Shown in pieces: positions 22,866-31,854 of a DNA stretch of 64,000 bases (position 1 is its first letter; each line of letters begins with the position of its first letter). The stretch is from Stigmatella erecta (lineage in GTDB: Bacteria; Myxococcota; Myxococcia; Myxococcales; Myxococcaceae). The DNA is taken from positions 124,001 to 188,000 of the forward strand of contig NZ_FOIJ01000015.1 of NCBI RefSeq assembly GCF_900111745.1, given 5' to 3'. The translations under genes and the position numbers were made by a program. Below the pieces are notes generated by a model. The model searched no databases and had not been told where the DNA came from. It saw only the letters and a list, made by a program, of their open reading frames with translations.

Positions 22866-25784
22866 ATGACGAGCATCCGTTCCAACGCCCCCAGCCGTAC
22901 ACCAGCCCGCCCCAAGGAAGACAATCCCGAGGCCAAGGCAGAAGAAGCCAAGCCGCTGGCCAAACCCAACGAGGTGGACGCGACGAAGCAGGCGGCGCCC
23001 CCCCCGCTCGCGCCCGCCAAGAAAGACGACTTCTCGCAGAAGACGCCGGACGCGGCCCAGCCGCTGGAGCTGATGCGCGATGCCAGCTCACGGATCAGCG
23101 CCGCGCCCACCTCCACCGCCGCGCAGCCGGAAGAAGAGCAGAACGCGCCCGTGGACCTGGCCGCCCCGGAGCAGAAGACGCTCCTGCCCACGGCCCAGAC
23201 CATCACCGGCGGCACGGCCAGCCCCGAGGCCTTGCGCGGGCTGGAGGCGCCCGTGGACCTGGCCACCTCGGCGAAGAAGGCGATCCTGCCTGCCGCCCAG
23301 GCCGTCACGGGCGGCACGGCCACCCCGTCCACCGGAGCGAACCGGATCTCCTCCCTGGAGACAGGCGGCACGGAGCAGCCCGCGGAGCTGGGCGGCGTGA
23401 CGGGCCTCGCCAAGCCGAACGTCCTGCTCAAGGCGCCGGAGGTCCCCAACACGGTCTCCGCCGCCGCCACCCCCGAGGCCTCCGCCGTCGTCCCCGAGAC
23501 GCCGCTGCTCAACGGCCAGCAGCGCGCCCAGCAGGAGGTGGACGTCAAGACCGTGGCGGATGACCGCGCGGAGACGGAGACCCTGCACCAGAACATCAAG
23601 GACGGGACGAACCAGAAGACGCAGGAAATCTTCTCCATGGCGGACGGGAGCACGGCGGCGCCCCCGGGCGTCTCCGTCACCAAGCGCAGCGACAACGAGG
23701 TGGAGCTGGTCCGCAAGGACGAGGCCGGCAACGAGCTGGAGCGCACCTACGCCAAGCGCAACGCCGACGGCACCCTCCAGCTCGACAGCCGGAGCTTCAA
23801 GGACAACACCAACAAGCGCGATGTCGTCGAGGTGCTCGCCGATGGCAGCTCGTCGGTGAAGAGCGCGAGCTGGCAGAGCACCGAGAACCAGTCCGCCCAG
23901 AACACGCCGTCCTTCGAGCAGCTCCAGCAGTCGCGCGAGCGCACCGTCACCGTCTCCGAGCAGCGCATTGGCCAGAAGGACGCCGAGGGCAACTGGGTGA
24001 AGGAGGGCGGCACGCTCTCCACCGACGCGTACACGCAGACCGAGGGCGCGGTGAAGGGCAGCCAGACGGCCTACTCCAGCCAGCAGGGGCTCGGCGGCGT
24101 CGATGACAAGCTGAAGGGCAACTTCGCGGACCCGAACGGCACCGTGGACCGCGCCACGACGCACACCTACACCGTCCACCCGCCCGGCGAGGATGGCACC
24201 CAGCCCAAGCCCGAGTACGAGCGCATCGAGCGCTTCTCGCAGGGCGATGCCCAGGCCACCTCCTACGTGAACGCGGAGCTGAGCACGGACGTCCGCCCCG
24301 TCATGGTCGTCGGAGACGGGGTGCCCGTCATGTCCGAGGACGACTATATGGACTACGAGTCCAAGGTGGGCACGCAGAACCACAACCTCGAGGACCTCAA
24401 CAACCTGCGCGACGCGCACAAGCGGTTCTGGGGAGACAGCTACGACGCCAACGATGCGCAGCTGCAGGACCAGCTCCCCAAGCGCTGGCTGGCGGAGAAC
24501 AAGGACGACGCGAACACGTACGAGTCCCAGACCTTCGTGGAGGGCGCGCCCAACGCCACCATCACCACCCGCCGCGAGCTCCAGGCGGACAACACGGTGA
24601 CCGAGACGTACGCGGGGAAGACCTTCTCGCCGGATCCCAACTCGGATGACCTGGTGGACGTGAAGGGCACCTCCACCACCCAGTACGGGGAGGACGGCAA
24701 GGTCGCCCAGTCCAGCTTCCAGCGCACGCAGGCGGACGGCAGCGTCGAGGACGGCTCCTACCGCCGCACCCAGGAGCAGACCGCCCAGGGCACGCTGGTG
24801 ACCGAGCACGCCGAGGGCAACGTCACCCAGGCCGACGGCAAGAAGTCCTCGTCCATCATGGACCGGCAGACGCGGGAGACCGAGACGGGCCGGGAGCTGG
24901 TCCGCTCGTCCCAGGCGGCCATCGAGGACGGCCGGCGGGTGACCCACGAGCTCACCCCGGACGGCGAGAAGCTGCTGTCCTCCTCCGCCGACGGCAGCAA
25001 CGCCGTCGAAATCACGGATGCGTCCCAGTTCACGCAGCCCTTCGAGGAGAACCTGGCGGCGACCGCCGCGGCCTCGAACCTCACCAACCTCAAGGGGCTC
25101 ACCGACTCCGGCGGCATCTTCTCCGGCGTGAAGGAAGCCCAGGCCACACAGGCGCAGGCCCTGCTGGGCGGCAAGCTCGACACCGCCATGGCGCAGACGG
25201 CGTCCGCCTACAAGAAGGCCGGCGTGGGGCTCGGCGTGGGCGGCGGTGCCATCGGCGCGGGCGCGGCCGCCGCGTCGATGATGGACGCGGTGCGGACCAA
25301 GAACAACCTGGCCATCGCCTCGGCCTCCATCGGGCTCGGGGGCGCCGCGGCGGACATGGGCTCGGCGGCCAGCGTCATGAAGGGCGCGCTGGGCAAGTTC
25401 GGCGGCATGCTGGGCATCGGCGGGGCGGCCCTGGGCAACGTCTCCAGCATCCTGGGCGGCGTCGACAGCATCATGACGGCGGACAAGACGGGCCTGGAGG
25501 GCCAGAAGATCAAGGGCATCACCAACGTCGTGACGGGCGGCCTGGGGCTGGCGGCGCTCGCCGCGGGCTCGCCGCTGCTCGCCCTGGGCCTCGGCGTCGC
25601 GGGCGTGGGCATCAACGCCATCACCGAGCTCATCACCGACGACCAGCACCAGATCGCCAATTTGAAGATCAACGATCCCAACTACCGGCCCTCGCAGGAG
25701 GAGGCCGCGCCCCAGCCCAACCCCGACGACTGGAAAGAGTCGGACGAGCTGCCTTTCGACCCCATGATCGGAAATCTCTGGTAA
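22866..25784 (+). CDS. Large repeat-containing protein with Gly/Ala-rich hydrophobic C-terminus, unknown function
   Basis: This 972-aa protein is not one I recognise. Residues 1-110 are Pro/Lys/Glu/Ala-rich and disordered. Residues ~95-155 carry two copies of a ~33-residue unit of the form APVDLA-x(5)-K-x-LPxAQxxTGGTA. The middle (~230-740) is polar, rich in Asp, Gly, Thr and Gln, with spaced ADG/EDG turns such as NADGTLQLDSRSF. Residues ~780-930 are Gly/Ala-rich and hydrophobic, like pore-forming or translocator segments. There is no signal peptide. SD GGAGGG lies 6 bases before the ATG at 22866, so the in-frame ATG at 22770 is less likely. An effector or surface role is only a guess. Confidence 0.75.
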   Translation: MTSIRSNAPSRTPARPKEDNPEAKAEEAKPLAKPNEVDATKQAAPPPLAPAKKDDFSQKTPDAAQPLELMRDASSRISAAPTSTAAQPEEEQNAPVDLAAPEQKTLLPTAQTITGGTASPEALRGLEAPVDLATSAKKAILPAAQAVTGGTATPSTGANRISSLETGGTEQPAELGGVTGLAKPNVLLKAPEVPNTVSAAATPEASAVVPETPLLNGQQRAQQEVDVKTVADDRAETETLHQNIKDGTNQKTQEIFSMADGSTAAPPGVSVTKRSDNEVELVRKDEAGNELERTYAKRNADGTLQLDSRSFKDNTNKRDVVEVLADGSSSVKSASWQSTENQSAQNTPSFEQLQQSRERTVTVSEQRIGQKDAEGNWVKEGGTLSTDAYTQTEGAVKGSQTAYSSQQGLGGVDDKLKGNFADPNGTVDRATTHTYTVHPPGEDGTQPKPEYERIERFSQGDAQATSYVNAELSTDVRPVMVVGDGVPVMSEDDYMDYESKVGTQNHNLEDLNNLRDAHKRFWGDSYDANDAQLQDQLPKRWLAENKDDANTYESQTFVEGAPNATITTRRELQADNTVTETYAGKTFSPDPNSDDLVDVKGTSTTQYGEDGKVAQSSFQRTQADGSVEDGSYRRTQEQTAQGTLVTEHAEGNVTQADGKKSSSIMDRQTRETETGRELVRSSQAAIEDGRRVTHELTPDGEKLLSSSADGSNAVEITDASQFTQPFEENLAATAAASNLTNLKGLTDSGGIFSGVKEAQATQAQALLGGKLDTAMAQTASAYKKAGVGLGVGGGAIGAGAAAASMMDAVRTKNNLAIASASIGLGGAAADMGSAASVMKGALGKFGGMLGIGGAALGNVSSILGGVDSIMTADKTGLEGQKIKGITNVVTGGLGLAALAAGSPLLALGLGVAGVGINAITELITDDQHQIANLKINDPNYRPSQEEAAPQPNPDDWKESDELPFDPMIGNLW

Positions 25785-25803
25785 ACAGGTTTTACCACCT
25801 GTT
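25784..25803 (+). other. Hairpin spanning the stop codon
   Basis: AACAGGT (25784-25790) and ACCTGTT (25797-25803) form a 7-bp stem with a 6-base loop, overlapping the last base of the TAA of the 972-aa gene and preceding the lipoprotein gene. It may stabilise the upstream mRNA or attenuate read-through. There is no T-tract. Confidence 0.4.
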
Positions 25804-25817
25804 CTGGAGATATAACC

Positions 25818-26306
25818 ATGTTGAAGCCTCTGGGGTTCCTGTTGCTCACGGCCGGCCTGCTGCTCTCGGGCTGCGGCGTTCCCGAGGAGGCCCTGGAGGG
25901 GCCTGCCTCTCCCCCGGAGGCGCCCGCGGAGGCCGAGGCCGGAGGCGAGTACACGGCCTCGGCCGCGGCCATCTGGGAGAGCGTCCAGACGCCGGGGTAC
26001 ACGCCCTACACGCAGGTGTGTAGCGGGGTGATTGGCGCCGCGTGCGCGGTGCCAGGGGAGACGTGCACCTGGTTCTCCGCCAACTACTCCTGGGGCCCCT
26101 ACTCCGTCTCCAAGGTGTGCCGGCCGGTCAACGGCACGTACCGGGCCATCGAGACGGTGAGCCAGAACTGCGTCAGCGGCGGCCACACGGCGTGCCCGGA
26201 TGGCGAGACCGCGGGCAAGCCCTGCGGGCACAAGGGCAGCTACTGCATCCGCCAGTGCTACACGTACCCGGGCCCCGCCATCACCGTGCGCGCCTACTGC
26301 CAGTGA
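25818..26306 (+). CDS. Small Cys-rich lipoprotein, unknown function
   Basis: The 162-aa protein has a clear lipoprotein signal: hydrophobic residues 5-17 followed by the lipobox LLSGC. The mature part has an Ala/Glu/Pro-rich linker (~25-50) and a domain with about ten Cys (VCSG, AACAV, ETCTWF, KVCRP, QNCVS, TACPDG, KPCGH, YCIRQCY, AYCQ). It is probably a compact disulfide-bonded fold outside the cytoplasm. It follows the 972-aa gene by 33 bases with SD CTGGAGAT, so the two may be cotranscribed. I recognise no family. Confidence 0.8.
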   Translation: MLKPLGFLLLTAGLLLSGCGVPEEALEGPASPPEAPAEAEAGGEYTASAAAIWESVQTPGYTPYTQVCSGVIGAACAVPGETCTWFSANYSWGPYSVSKVCRPVNGTYRAIETVSQNCVSGGHTACPDGETAGKPCGHKGSYCIRQCYTYPGPAITVRAYCQ

Positions 26307-26324
26307 GCCGGCGCGGCGGCCGGG

Positions 26325-27458
26325 CTAGGGCGTGGGGCCCTCCGGCCGCAGCGCGGACACGAGGACGAACCGCCCGGCCAGCTCGATGGGCAGGGCGGAC
26401 GCCGCCTCGTTGTAGAAGCTGCCCGTGAAGACGGCCGTCAGCCCGAGCGACGGGAACACGAAGAGGTACTGCCCCCCGTTGCCTCGCGCGAAGAGGGCCT
26501 CCACGGGCGTGCCGCCCACGGTGAAGGTGTTGAGCCACCAGAGGTAGCCATACCGGGAGTCCCCCAGCGTCCGCGCGCTCGTGGTGGACTCCTGGAGCCA
26601 CGCCGCCGGGAGGAGCTGCCGGCCCTCCCACTGGCCGCCGTTCAGCAGGAGCTGGCCAAGCTTCGCGAAGTCGCGCGGGCGCAGGCGCAGGTGCCCGCCC
26701 GTGTCGGTGCGGCCACCGTCCGCCGCCTGCCACTCGAACCGGCGGATGCCCAGCGGCTCGAAGAGCGCCCGGCGCGAGAACTCGGGGAAGGGCACCCCCG
26801 CCGCGTCCTCGGTCAGCGCGCCCAGGACCACCACGCCGCCCGTGCAGTACACGGTGGACTGGCCGGGCGCCTCGGCCATGGGAAGGTCGAGGACGAACTT
26901 CACCCAGTCCCCCGAGTCATACATCCGCTCTTCCTGGCCCGGAGAGTCCGGGTTCCAGTCGTCGCACGCCCACCCGCCGCGCATCTCCAGCAAGTCCCGG
27001 ACGGTGATGCGCTCCTTGCGCGCGTCCGCGTTGCGGAAGGGGGCGTAGCGCTGAAGCAACGGCAGGACGGGCGTGCCGGTACCCGGCAGCAGCCCCTGCG
27101 CCAGGGCCGCCCCCACCAGCAGCGAGGTGATGCTCTTCGTGGCGGAGCGCAAGTCATGCGGCGTGTCGCCGTGAAAGCCGTTCCAGTACCGCTCGTAGAC
27201 GAGCTTGCCGTTGCGGGCGATGAGCAGGGCGTCGGGGGCCGGGTACTCCTTCGCCGCGATGCGCCGCTCCAGCTCCAGCAGCGGCTCCCGCGCCATGCCC
27301 TCCGCCTCCAGCGTGGCGACCGGCCACCCATCGTCGCGCAGGCCGGGCGGGCTCCCCGGCCCGTCCATCTGGAGGTGCCCACACGAGGCCCCCGCGCCCG
27401 CGAGCGCGGTCACGGCTAGGAGCCGGGGCAGAAACCACAGGTGAGACAGAAGCCGCAT
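26325..27458 (-). CDS. Serine hydrolase, beta-lactamase/penicillin-binding-protein-like lipoprotein
   Basis: The ~377-aa protein belongs to the class C beta-lactamase/esterase group (family S12). Catalytic SxxK is SATK in LRSATKSITS. The second motif Tyr lies in STVYCTGG, with Thr where YxN has Asn. The third, KTG-like site is probably GNGGQY near the C-terminus. The start at 27458 gives a signal peptide ending GASC, so it is a lipoprotein. It should hydrolyse or transfer esters or peptides in the envelope; many relatives are esterases rather than beta-lactamases. It converges on the small Cys-rich lipoprotein gene with an 18-base gap. Confidence 0.82.
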   Translation of the reverse strand: MRLLSHLWFLPRLLAVTALAGAGASCGHLQMDGPGSPPGLRDDGWPVATLEAEGMAREPLLELERRIAAKEYPAPDALLIARNGKLVYERYWNGFHGDTPHDLRSATKSITSLLVGAALAQGLLPGTGTPVLPLLQRYAPFRNADARKERITVRDLLEMRGGWACDDWNPDSPGQEERMYDSGDWVKFVLDLPMAEAPGQSTVYCTGGVVVLGALTEDAAGVPFPEFSRRALFEPLGIRRFEWQAADGGRTDTGGHLRLRPRDFAKLGQLLLNGGQWEGRQLLPAAWLQESTTSARTLGDSRYGYLWWLNTFTVGGTPVEALFARGNGGQYLFVFPSLGLTAVFTGSFYNEAASALPIELAGRFVLVSALRPEGPTP

Positions 27459-27604
27459 GGCACATCCTGGAGGCAAGAGCTGCCCGGCCATACCACGCAC
27501 GGAAGTGTCCATTCATCCGACGTCCGCCCGGGGCGGGAGTAGCGGGGCCGCTCCGCGCGGCTTTACACTCGCCGCGTCCGGCAGCCTGCCGGCAGGGGGG
27601 AAGC

Positions 27605-28690
27605 ATGACATCTCGTGAAGGACTCTCGCGGCGTGGGGCAGTGGCCATGTGGACGGCGGTGGCGGCGCTCCTGGGCGTTCCGGTCACCAGCTCCGCCCAG
27701 GAGGCGCTGTCCGTCGAGGATCGCATCCGCCTGCTGAAGACCATGAAGGACTGCTGGCAGACGACGTCGACCACCCACGCCGCGGGCTCCACCGACGCCA
27801 GCACGTCCGCGCAGGCGGATGGGGCCTTCAAGAAGCTGATCAACGCCAAGGCCTCGCTCGATGTGGGCGCCGCGTTCAAGGCCCGGGTGCGGGCGGAGTT
27901 CGCGCCCCTGACCGGCAACGCCGCCGCCGAGGCGGCCATCGAGGCGTGTTACCGCGTGGCCTCGGGGGGCGACTCCCTGGGCTTGAGTCCGTCCCGCCGG
28001 CCGCCCGAGCCCGTCGTGGTGAAGGCCAAGGCCCTCCGGCCCGCCGCGGTGAAGCCCCTGGCGCCGCCCCCCGAGTGGACCTGCCGCCCGCCCGCCGTCT
28101 TCCTCTCCGCGACGTGTGAGCGGGGCGGACTGGGCGGCAACGGCCAGGACGTCATCGAAACCCAGGGCGTGGTCCGCGGCTGGAAGGAGGAGGGGGTGCG
28201 CCACCGGACGTCCTGCGCGCACGCGGTGCCCAGCACGGGCTCGGTCACGGCCCGGAGTGAATGCCATGCGAAGGAGGGCACGCTGCGGATGCTGCTGGAG
28301 AGCACCGTCGAGGGCAAAGGCGGCCGCAGCAGCCAGAAGGAGTGCTCCCACGGCGAGCAATGTCTGACCTACCTGGCCTTTCGCATCGACGAGGGGAGCG
28401 CCGACGTGCGCATCTCCCCGGAGGCCGCGGGGCGGTATGACCTTCAGGTCGACGCCGTCGAGTGCACCGACAGGCCGCAGCTGGAGGACGCCGGAAAGGT
28501 CCACCTGAAAGCCCTGTTCCTGGGCACCGTCATCCCGCTCACCCCCGGCGCCCGTTTCCCGCTGAACAGCGCGGGAGTGGTGGATGTCCGATTTCAGGGC
28601 AGGACCAAATACGAGCTCAATTTCGCGAAGGAAGCGTTCACGGGAATCACCCGCTGCGAGGTGAGTCTGTCCTTGCAGCCGCGCCGGTAA
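27605..28690 (+). CDS. Exported protein of unknown function
   Basis: The 361-aa protein has a signal peptide (RRGAVAMWTAVAALLGVPVTSSAQ). The mature part has a helical N-terminal region (~30-120), a Pro-rich linker (~125-150) and a C-terminal beta-rich domain with paired Cys (WTCRPP, ATCERG, TSCAHA, SECHAK, KECSHGEQC). The tail YELNFAKEAFTGITRCEVSLSL looks like a beta-sandwich strand pair. No family is recognised. It diverges from the serine hydrolase gene across 146 bases. Confidence 0.72.
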   Translation: MTSREGLSRRGAVAMWTAVAALLGVPVTSSAQEALSVEDRIRLLKTMKDCWQTTSTTHAAGSTDASTSAQADGAFKKLINAKASLDVGAAFKARVRAEFAPLTGNAAAEAAIEACYRVASGGDSLGLSPSRRPPEPVVVKAKALRPAAVKPLAPPPEWTCRPPAVFLSATCERGGLGGNGQDVIETQGVVRGWKEEGVRHRTSCAHAVPSTGSVTARSECHAKEGTLRMLLESTVEGKGGRSSQKECSHGEQCLTYLAFRIDEGSADVRISPEAAGRYDLQVDAVECTDRPQLEDAGKVHLKALFLGTVIPLTPGARFPLNSAGVVDVRFQGRTKYELNFAKEAFTGITRCEVSLSLQPRR

Positions 28691-28776
28691 CGTTGCCCCC
28701 TCAACGGGCCGCGCGCTGGAATTCCCTTACTTTCCCTTCCCAGCCAACGCCTGACATGGAGAAGCCCTCGACCTTG

Positions 28777-28812
28777 TAGGTTGTCCGCCGCACGCCCAAC
28801 GTGCTAGGTTGT
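28777..28812. other. Direct repeat TAGGTTGT in a 269-base intergenic region
   Basis: The gap 28691-28959 holds no gene that I can support. Two TAGGTTGT copies lie at 28777-28784 and 28805-28812, 28 bases apart, and CCGCAC/GTGCGG arms flank the second. A tandem regulator site is possible. The region precedes the 57-aa peptide gene. Confidence 0.25.
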
Positions 28813-28959
28813 GCGGGAGAAGGTCCAAACGGAGGCTCCCGAGGGAAATCGCAACTCTCCCGGGGCCCTTCCGACAATGGACTTCAGGACGAGGTGCGTT
28901 GATTTCGTCCGTTCCTTCGCCGTACCATCGCAACTGATTCACAGAAACCGGGGGATTCC

Positions 28960-29133
28960 GTGAAAAAGCCAAAGATGTCGGCGCTGCGTTGTCTGATTGC
29001 CGTGGCCTTGGGCGGCGCGGTCTTGGCGGGGACGGTGGCCTATGCCCAGAAGCGGGAGTGCTGGGAGTGCAGACCCTGCGGCTGCTCGCCCGATGGGACC
29101 AGCATCCTCTGCTGCGGTGCCTCCAGCTGCTAG
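28960..29133 (+). CDS. 57-aa exported Cys-rich peptide
   Basis: From GTG 28960 to TAG 29131-29133 the frame encodes MKKPKMSALRCLIAVALGG followed by VLAGTVAYA and a 28-residue mature peptide with seven Cys (RECWECRPCGCSPDG, ILCCGASSC). The basic N-terminus, hydrophobic core and AYA cleavage site form a good signal peptide. A GGGGG run 7 bases upstream can serve as SD; ATG 28975 is a shorter alternative. It sits 12 bases before a larger Cys-rich gene, so the two are likely cotranscribed. Roles could include a disulfide-stabilised secreted peptide or a modified-peptide precursor; nothing in the sequence decides. Confidence 0.65.
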   Translation: MKKPKMSALRCLIAVALGGAVLAGTVAYAQKRECWECRPCGCSPDGTSILCCGASSC

Positions 29134-29145
29134 GCCGGAGCGCCC

Positions 29146-30258
29146 ATGCGACGGAATCTCGCTCGAATCCTCCTGGTGCTGGCCATCTTCGCCGGCACCG
29201 CCGTCACGGCCGCCAAGGCGTTGGACTGGTTCCAGCCCACCCAGGCGCTGAAGCCTCCCGCGGAAACGCCTTCCGCTCCGGACCTACCGGAGGAGCCCGG
29301 CACCGCGAAGCAGCCCTTCACGAGCGCGCTGTCCCAGGCGGCGCTTCCCTCGCAAGAGGTCTCCTCGGCCCATCTGATCCGTTTCACCGGAACGGCGGTC
29401 CGGGCCGTCCCCGCCGCCCTTGTCCAGACGCCAGACGAAGCGCGGAGCCAGCCCACCGAGCCCGCCACGCGGCCTCCCGGACACGGCCTTCCTGCCTCGG
29501 GCATGCTGTGCGCGCTCAAGGATGGCTCGCTGAACTGCGGTGCCTGCCGCAGTGACAGCGATTGCCCGGCCGGCACGGGCTGCGTGGCCAACCGCGAGAC
29601 GCGCCGCTTCGAGTGTCTGGCCTCCGAGTGCGAGGAGGATCCGCACTGCTTTCCAGGCCACGTCTGCCGGCCCGTGACGACGGGCGCCTCGGGCCCGGTC
29701 ATCCGCCGGTGCGTCCCCGCCGGCACGCGCCAGGAGGGCGAGCCGTGTGACGGGCTCTTCATCTCCCAGGAAGGCGCCTGCCGCGAGGGCCTGTCCTGCC
29801 ACCGGGGCGTGTGCAGCCGCCCCTGCCGGCTCGACGATGCCACGAGCTGCCCCGAGGGCCATGCCTGCGAGGAGGGGCTCAACGGTCCCGCCTGCTTCCC
29901 CGACTGCCGCTCGCGCGGGTGTGCCGCGGGCCAGCGGTGCAAGCAATTGAATGAATCCGACTACCAGTGCCTCTCGCACACCACCGGCACCTGCCCCGAG
30001 ACGCCGTGCGGCGAAGGGGAGCGCTGCAACATGCGCCTGTCCCAGGACACGGGGGTCTTCTGGTGCGCCGCCTTGTGCAACCCGCTCCGCGCGGACAGCT
30101 GCCCCGCCGGGCAGGTGTGCGGCATGGGCGGTCCCACCGTCAGCACCTGCTACCGCCAGTGTGACCCGGCGGTGCTCGACGCCTGCGGCGACGGGTGGCA
30201 ATGCACCACGGTCACCGAGGACATGACGCAGTGGGGGTGCCGGCCTTCCTCCCCCTGA
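29146..30258 (+). CDS. Cys-rich secreted protein with EGF-like/disulfide-rich repeats
   Basis: The 370-aa protein has an N-terminal signal or anchor (residues 6-24), a Pro/Ala-rich stretch to ~115, then ~250 residues with over 30 Cys in spacings such as CRSDSDCPAGTGCV, CREGLSCHRGVCSRPC and CPEGHACEEG. These resemble the small disulfide repeats common in secreted and surface proteins of myxobacteria. It probably folds as a rod of small knots outside the cytoplasm. It follows the 57-aa Cys-rich peptide by 12 bases. The partner is unknown. Confidence 0.8.
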   Translation: MRRNLARILLVLAIFAGTAVTAAKALDWFQPTQALKPPAETPSAPDLPEEPGTAKQPFTSALSQAALPSQEVSSAHLIRFTGTAVRAVPAALVQTPDEARSQPTEPATRPPGHGLPASGMLCALKDGSLNCGACRSDSDCPAGTGCVANRETRRFECLASECEEDPHCFPGHVCRPVTTGASGPVIRRCVPAGTRQEGEPCDGLFISQEGACREGLSCHRGVCSRPCRLDDATSCPEGHACEEGLNGPACFPDCRSRGCAAGQRCKQLNESDYQCLSHTTGTCPETPCGEGERCNMRLSQDTGVFWCAALCNPLRADSCPAGQVCGMGGPTVSTCYRQCDPAVLDACGDGWQCTTVTEDMTQWGCRPSSP

Positions 30259-30273
30259 GCCAGGCTCAGCGGA

Positions 30274-30296
30274 GCCCCCCCGTTTCCGGAGGGGGC
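30274..30296. terminator. GC hairpin between convergent genes
   Basis: GCCCCCCCG (30274-30282) pairs with CGG-A-GGGGGC (30287-30296): a 9-bp stem with one bulged A and loop TTTC. It lies between the Cys-rich gene and the convergent M23-like gene. There is no T-tract. Confidence 0.4.
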
Positions 30297-30309
30297 CCCT
30301 GGAGAGGTG

Positions 30310-30834
30310 CTAGTCGAGGACGCCGAGGGTCTCGTCGCGGGTCACGGCCTCGCCCTGGACGGTGTAGCCCGAGTACCAGGAGGTGTCCTTGGTGCCGAGC
30401 TTGTCCTGCATCAGGTGCGCATGAGGGCCGGTGGCCTGGCCGGTGCCGCCCTCGTTGCCCACCTGGCAGCGGTCGCACGTGCGGTTCTTCGAGTCGGCGG
30501 TCTTGATGAAGTGCTTCTGGGTGAACTTCCAGCCATCCGCCCAGGTGTGGCTCGCCATGTTCGCGTTCTCGTAGCCGTTCCCGTTGCAGACCACGCCCGT
30601 GGTTTTGATGGTCACGGTCCAGGAGACCGAGCCCACCACGCCCGTCTCGGCCCCCCAGTAGTTGCAGCGGCCACTGGAGACATCGATGGCACCGTGGTAC
30701 CCGCCGCTGGGGTAGTACGTGGTGGCCGTAATCGTACCGGGGAAGGGGGACTTGACCGTGTGCGCCGTCGCCGCGGCCGGAATGAGCGCCAGGGAAGCCA
30801 GTGCCACCAGGACCGTCTTGCTCGTGTGATGCAT
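30310..30834 (-). CDS. Secreted M23-like (LytM-type) metallopeptidase, small
   Basis: The 174-aa protein has a signal peptide ending AAATAH. The mature part carries HGAIDV (H-x3-D) and, ~95 residues later, PHAHL (H-x-H), the zinc-ligand pattern of M23 peptidoglycan or beta-lytic endopeptidases. A CDRCQ and CNYW/CNGN set suggests disulfides. M23 enzymes cut glycyl or peptide cross-links of cell walls, which would suit a predatory myxobacterium. The start at 30834 has SD AGGAG 6 bases upstream. It is short for an active M23 enzyme, so activity is uncertain. Confidence 0.68.
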   Translation of the reverse strand: MHHTSKTVLVALASLALIPAAATAHTVKSPFPGTITATTYYPSGGYHGAIDVSSGRCNYWGAETGVVGSVSWTVTIKTTGVVCNGNGYENANMASHTWADGWKFTQKHFIKTADSKNRTCDRCQVGNEGGTGQATGPHAHLMQDKLGTKDTSWYSGYTVQGEAVTRDETLGVLD

Positions 30835-30845
30835 TGTTGCTCCTT

Positions 30846-31847
30846 TCATCGAGCCTGCTGTAACCGCTGTTTCTCCCTCAGAATCAGGCTCCACTCCTGA
30901 AGGCCCATGCCGAGTGCTTGCGTCCACGCGTCGATCTCCGCCACCAGGCTGGGATCGACGCCGCGCAGCCGCTGGAGCTCGGGCACCGCGGCCGTGAAAC
31001 CCAGCTGGGCGATGCTCTGCAGCAGCGCTTTGCGCACCGAGGAATCCTGCTCGCCGCGATACAGGGCGAGGAGCGACTCCCGGGTGCTGGCCATCTGCGC
31101 CGAGGGCACTCCGCCCAGCGCGGTGACCGCCGCCGCGCGGACGTCCGCGTCGCCGCTTCGCAGCAGTGCCTGAAGCCGGCGCGCCGAGCCGTCGCTGATC
31201 GCCTCGGTCGAGAGGTTGCCGAGGATCTTCGCGGTCACCTTCGGATCCGTGGAGGCGGCGGCCGCCGCCACCGCCATGTCCGCGGCCGGGCCGTGGTGGC
31301 CCGAGTAGACGAACTGGTTGTCCTCGATGAGGTTGGTTGCGGCCTCCATGCGCACCTCGGGCGAGGTGTCCCTCACCAGGCGCTCATACATGTCGCCCGT
31401 GCTCTCCGTGGCGCTGGTCCGCCGCATGGCGCGAATCGTGGCGGCGCGAACCTGCGGATCGCGATCCTCCAGGGCCCGCTTCGCCACGGCCTGCATGGCA
31501 CTGGGGTCCACCCCGCGCTCGGTCCGCGCGACGAGGGCCGCCGCCAGGTGCTCGGCCATGACGGGCTCCGTCTCCCGCTCGAATGCCGCCCGCAGCTCGC
31601 TGTCGGGCAAGGTGACGGCGGACTCGCGCAGGAGCGTGCGCAGGTAGCGCTTGTACGCCTCCGACCCCGAGCCGAGCCCCCGCCGGATCTGATCCATCAA
31701 GCCTTGCACCGAGCACGTCTCCCCCTGGTGGACGGGGGCCGGGCCCCGGGAGGCCGCCTGCGCGAAGGCCGGCGGGGCCAGCAGTGGGCACAGCATGAGG
31801 GCCAGCAGGCCGGGCACGCGCAAGCGGAAGAAGGTGGAGCGGGTCAT
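30846..31847 (-). CDS. Exported HEAT-repeat-like protein
   Basis: The 333-aa protein has a signal peptide (VPGLLALMLCPLLAPPAFAQA) and then helical repeats: units such as DRDPQVRAATIRAMRR, DTSPEVRMEAATNL and SGDADVRAAAVTALGG are typical of HEAT/PBS-lyase-like scaffolds. These bind proteins or ligands in the periplasm. It lies 7 bases after the stop of another helical exported protein in the same direction, so the pair is an operon. The M23-like gene follows 11 bases downstream. Confidence 0.78.
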   Translation of the reverse strand: MTRSTFFRLRVPGLLALMLCPLLAPPAFAQAASRGPAPVHQGETCSVQGLMDQIRRGLGSGSEAYKRYLRTLLRESAVTLPDSELRAAFERETEPVMAEHLAAALVARTERGVDPSAMQAVAKRALEDRDPQVRAATIRAMRRTSATESTGDMYERLVRDTSPEVRMEAATNLIEDNQFVYSGHHGPAADMAVAAAAASTDPKVTAKILGNLSTEAISDGSARRLQALLRSGDADVRAAAVTALGGVPSAQMASTRESLLALYRGEQDSSVRKALLQSIAQLGFTAAVPELQRLRGVDPSLVAEIDAWTQALGMGLQEWSLILREKQRLQQAR

Positions 31848-31854
31848 GGCGGGC

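Noticed and set aside
26325-27458. Beta-lactamase giving antibiotic resistance
   Set aside because: SxxK fits, but the second and third motifs differ from class C enzymes (YCT, GNGGQ), so esterase or peptidase activity is as likely.
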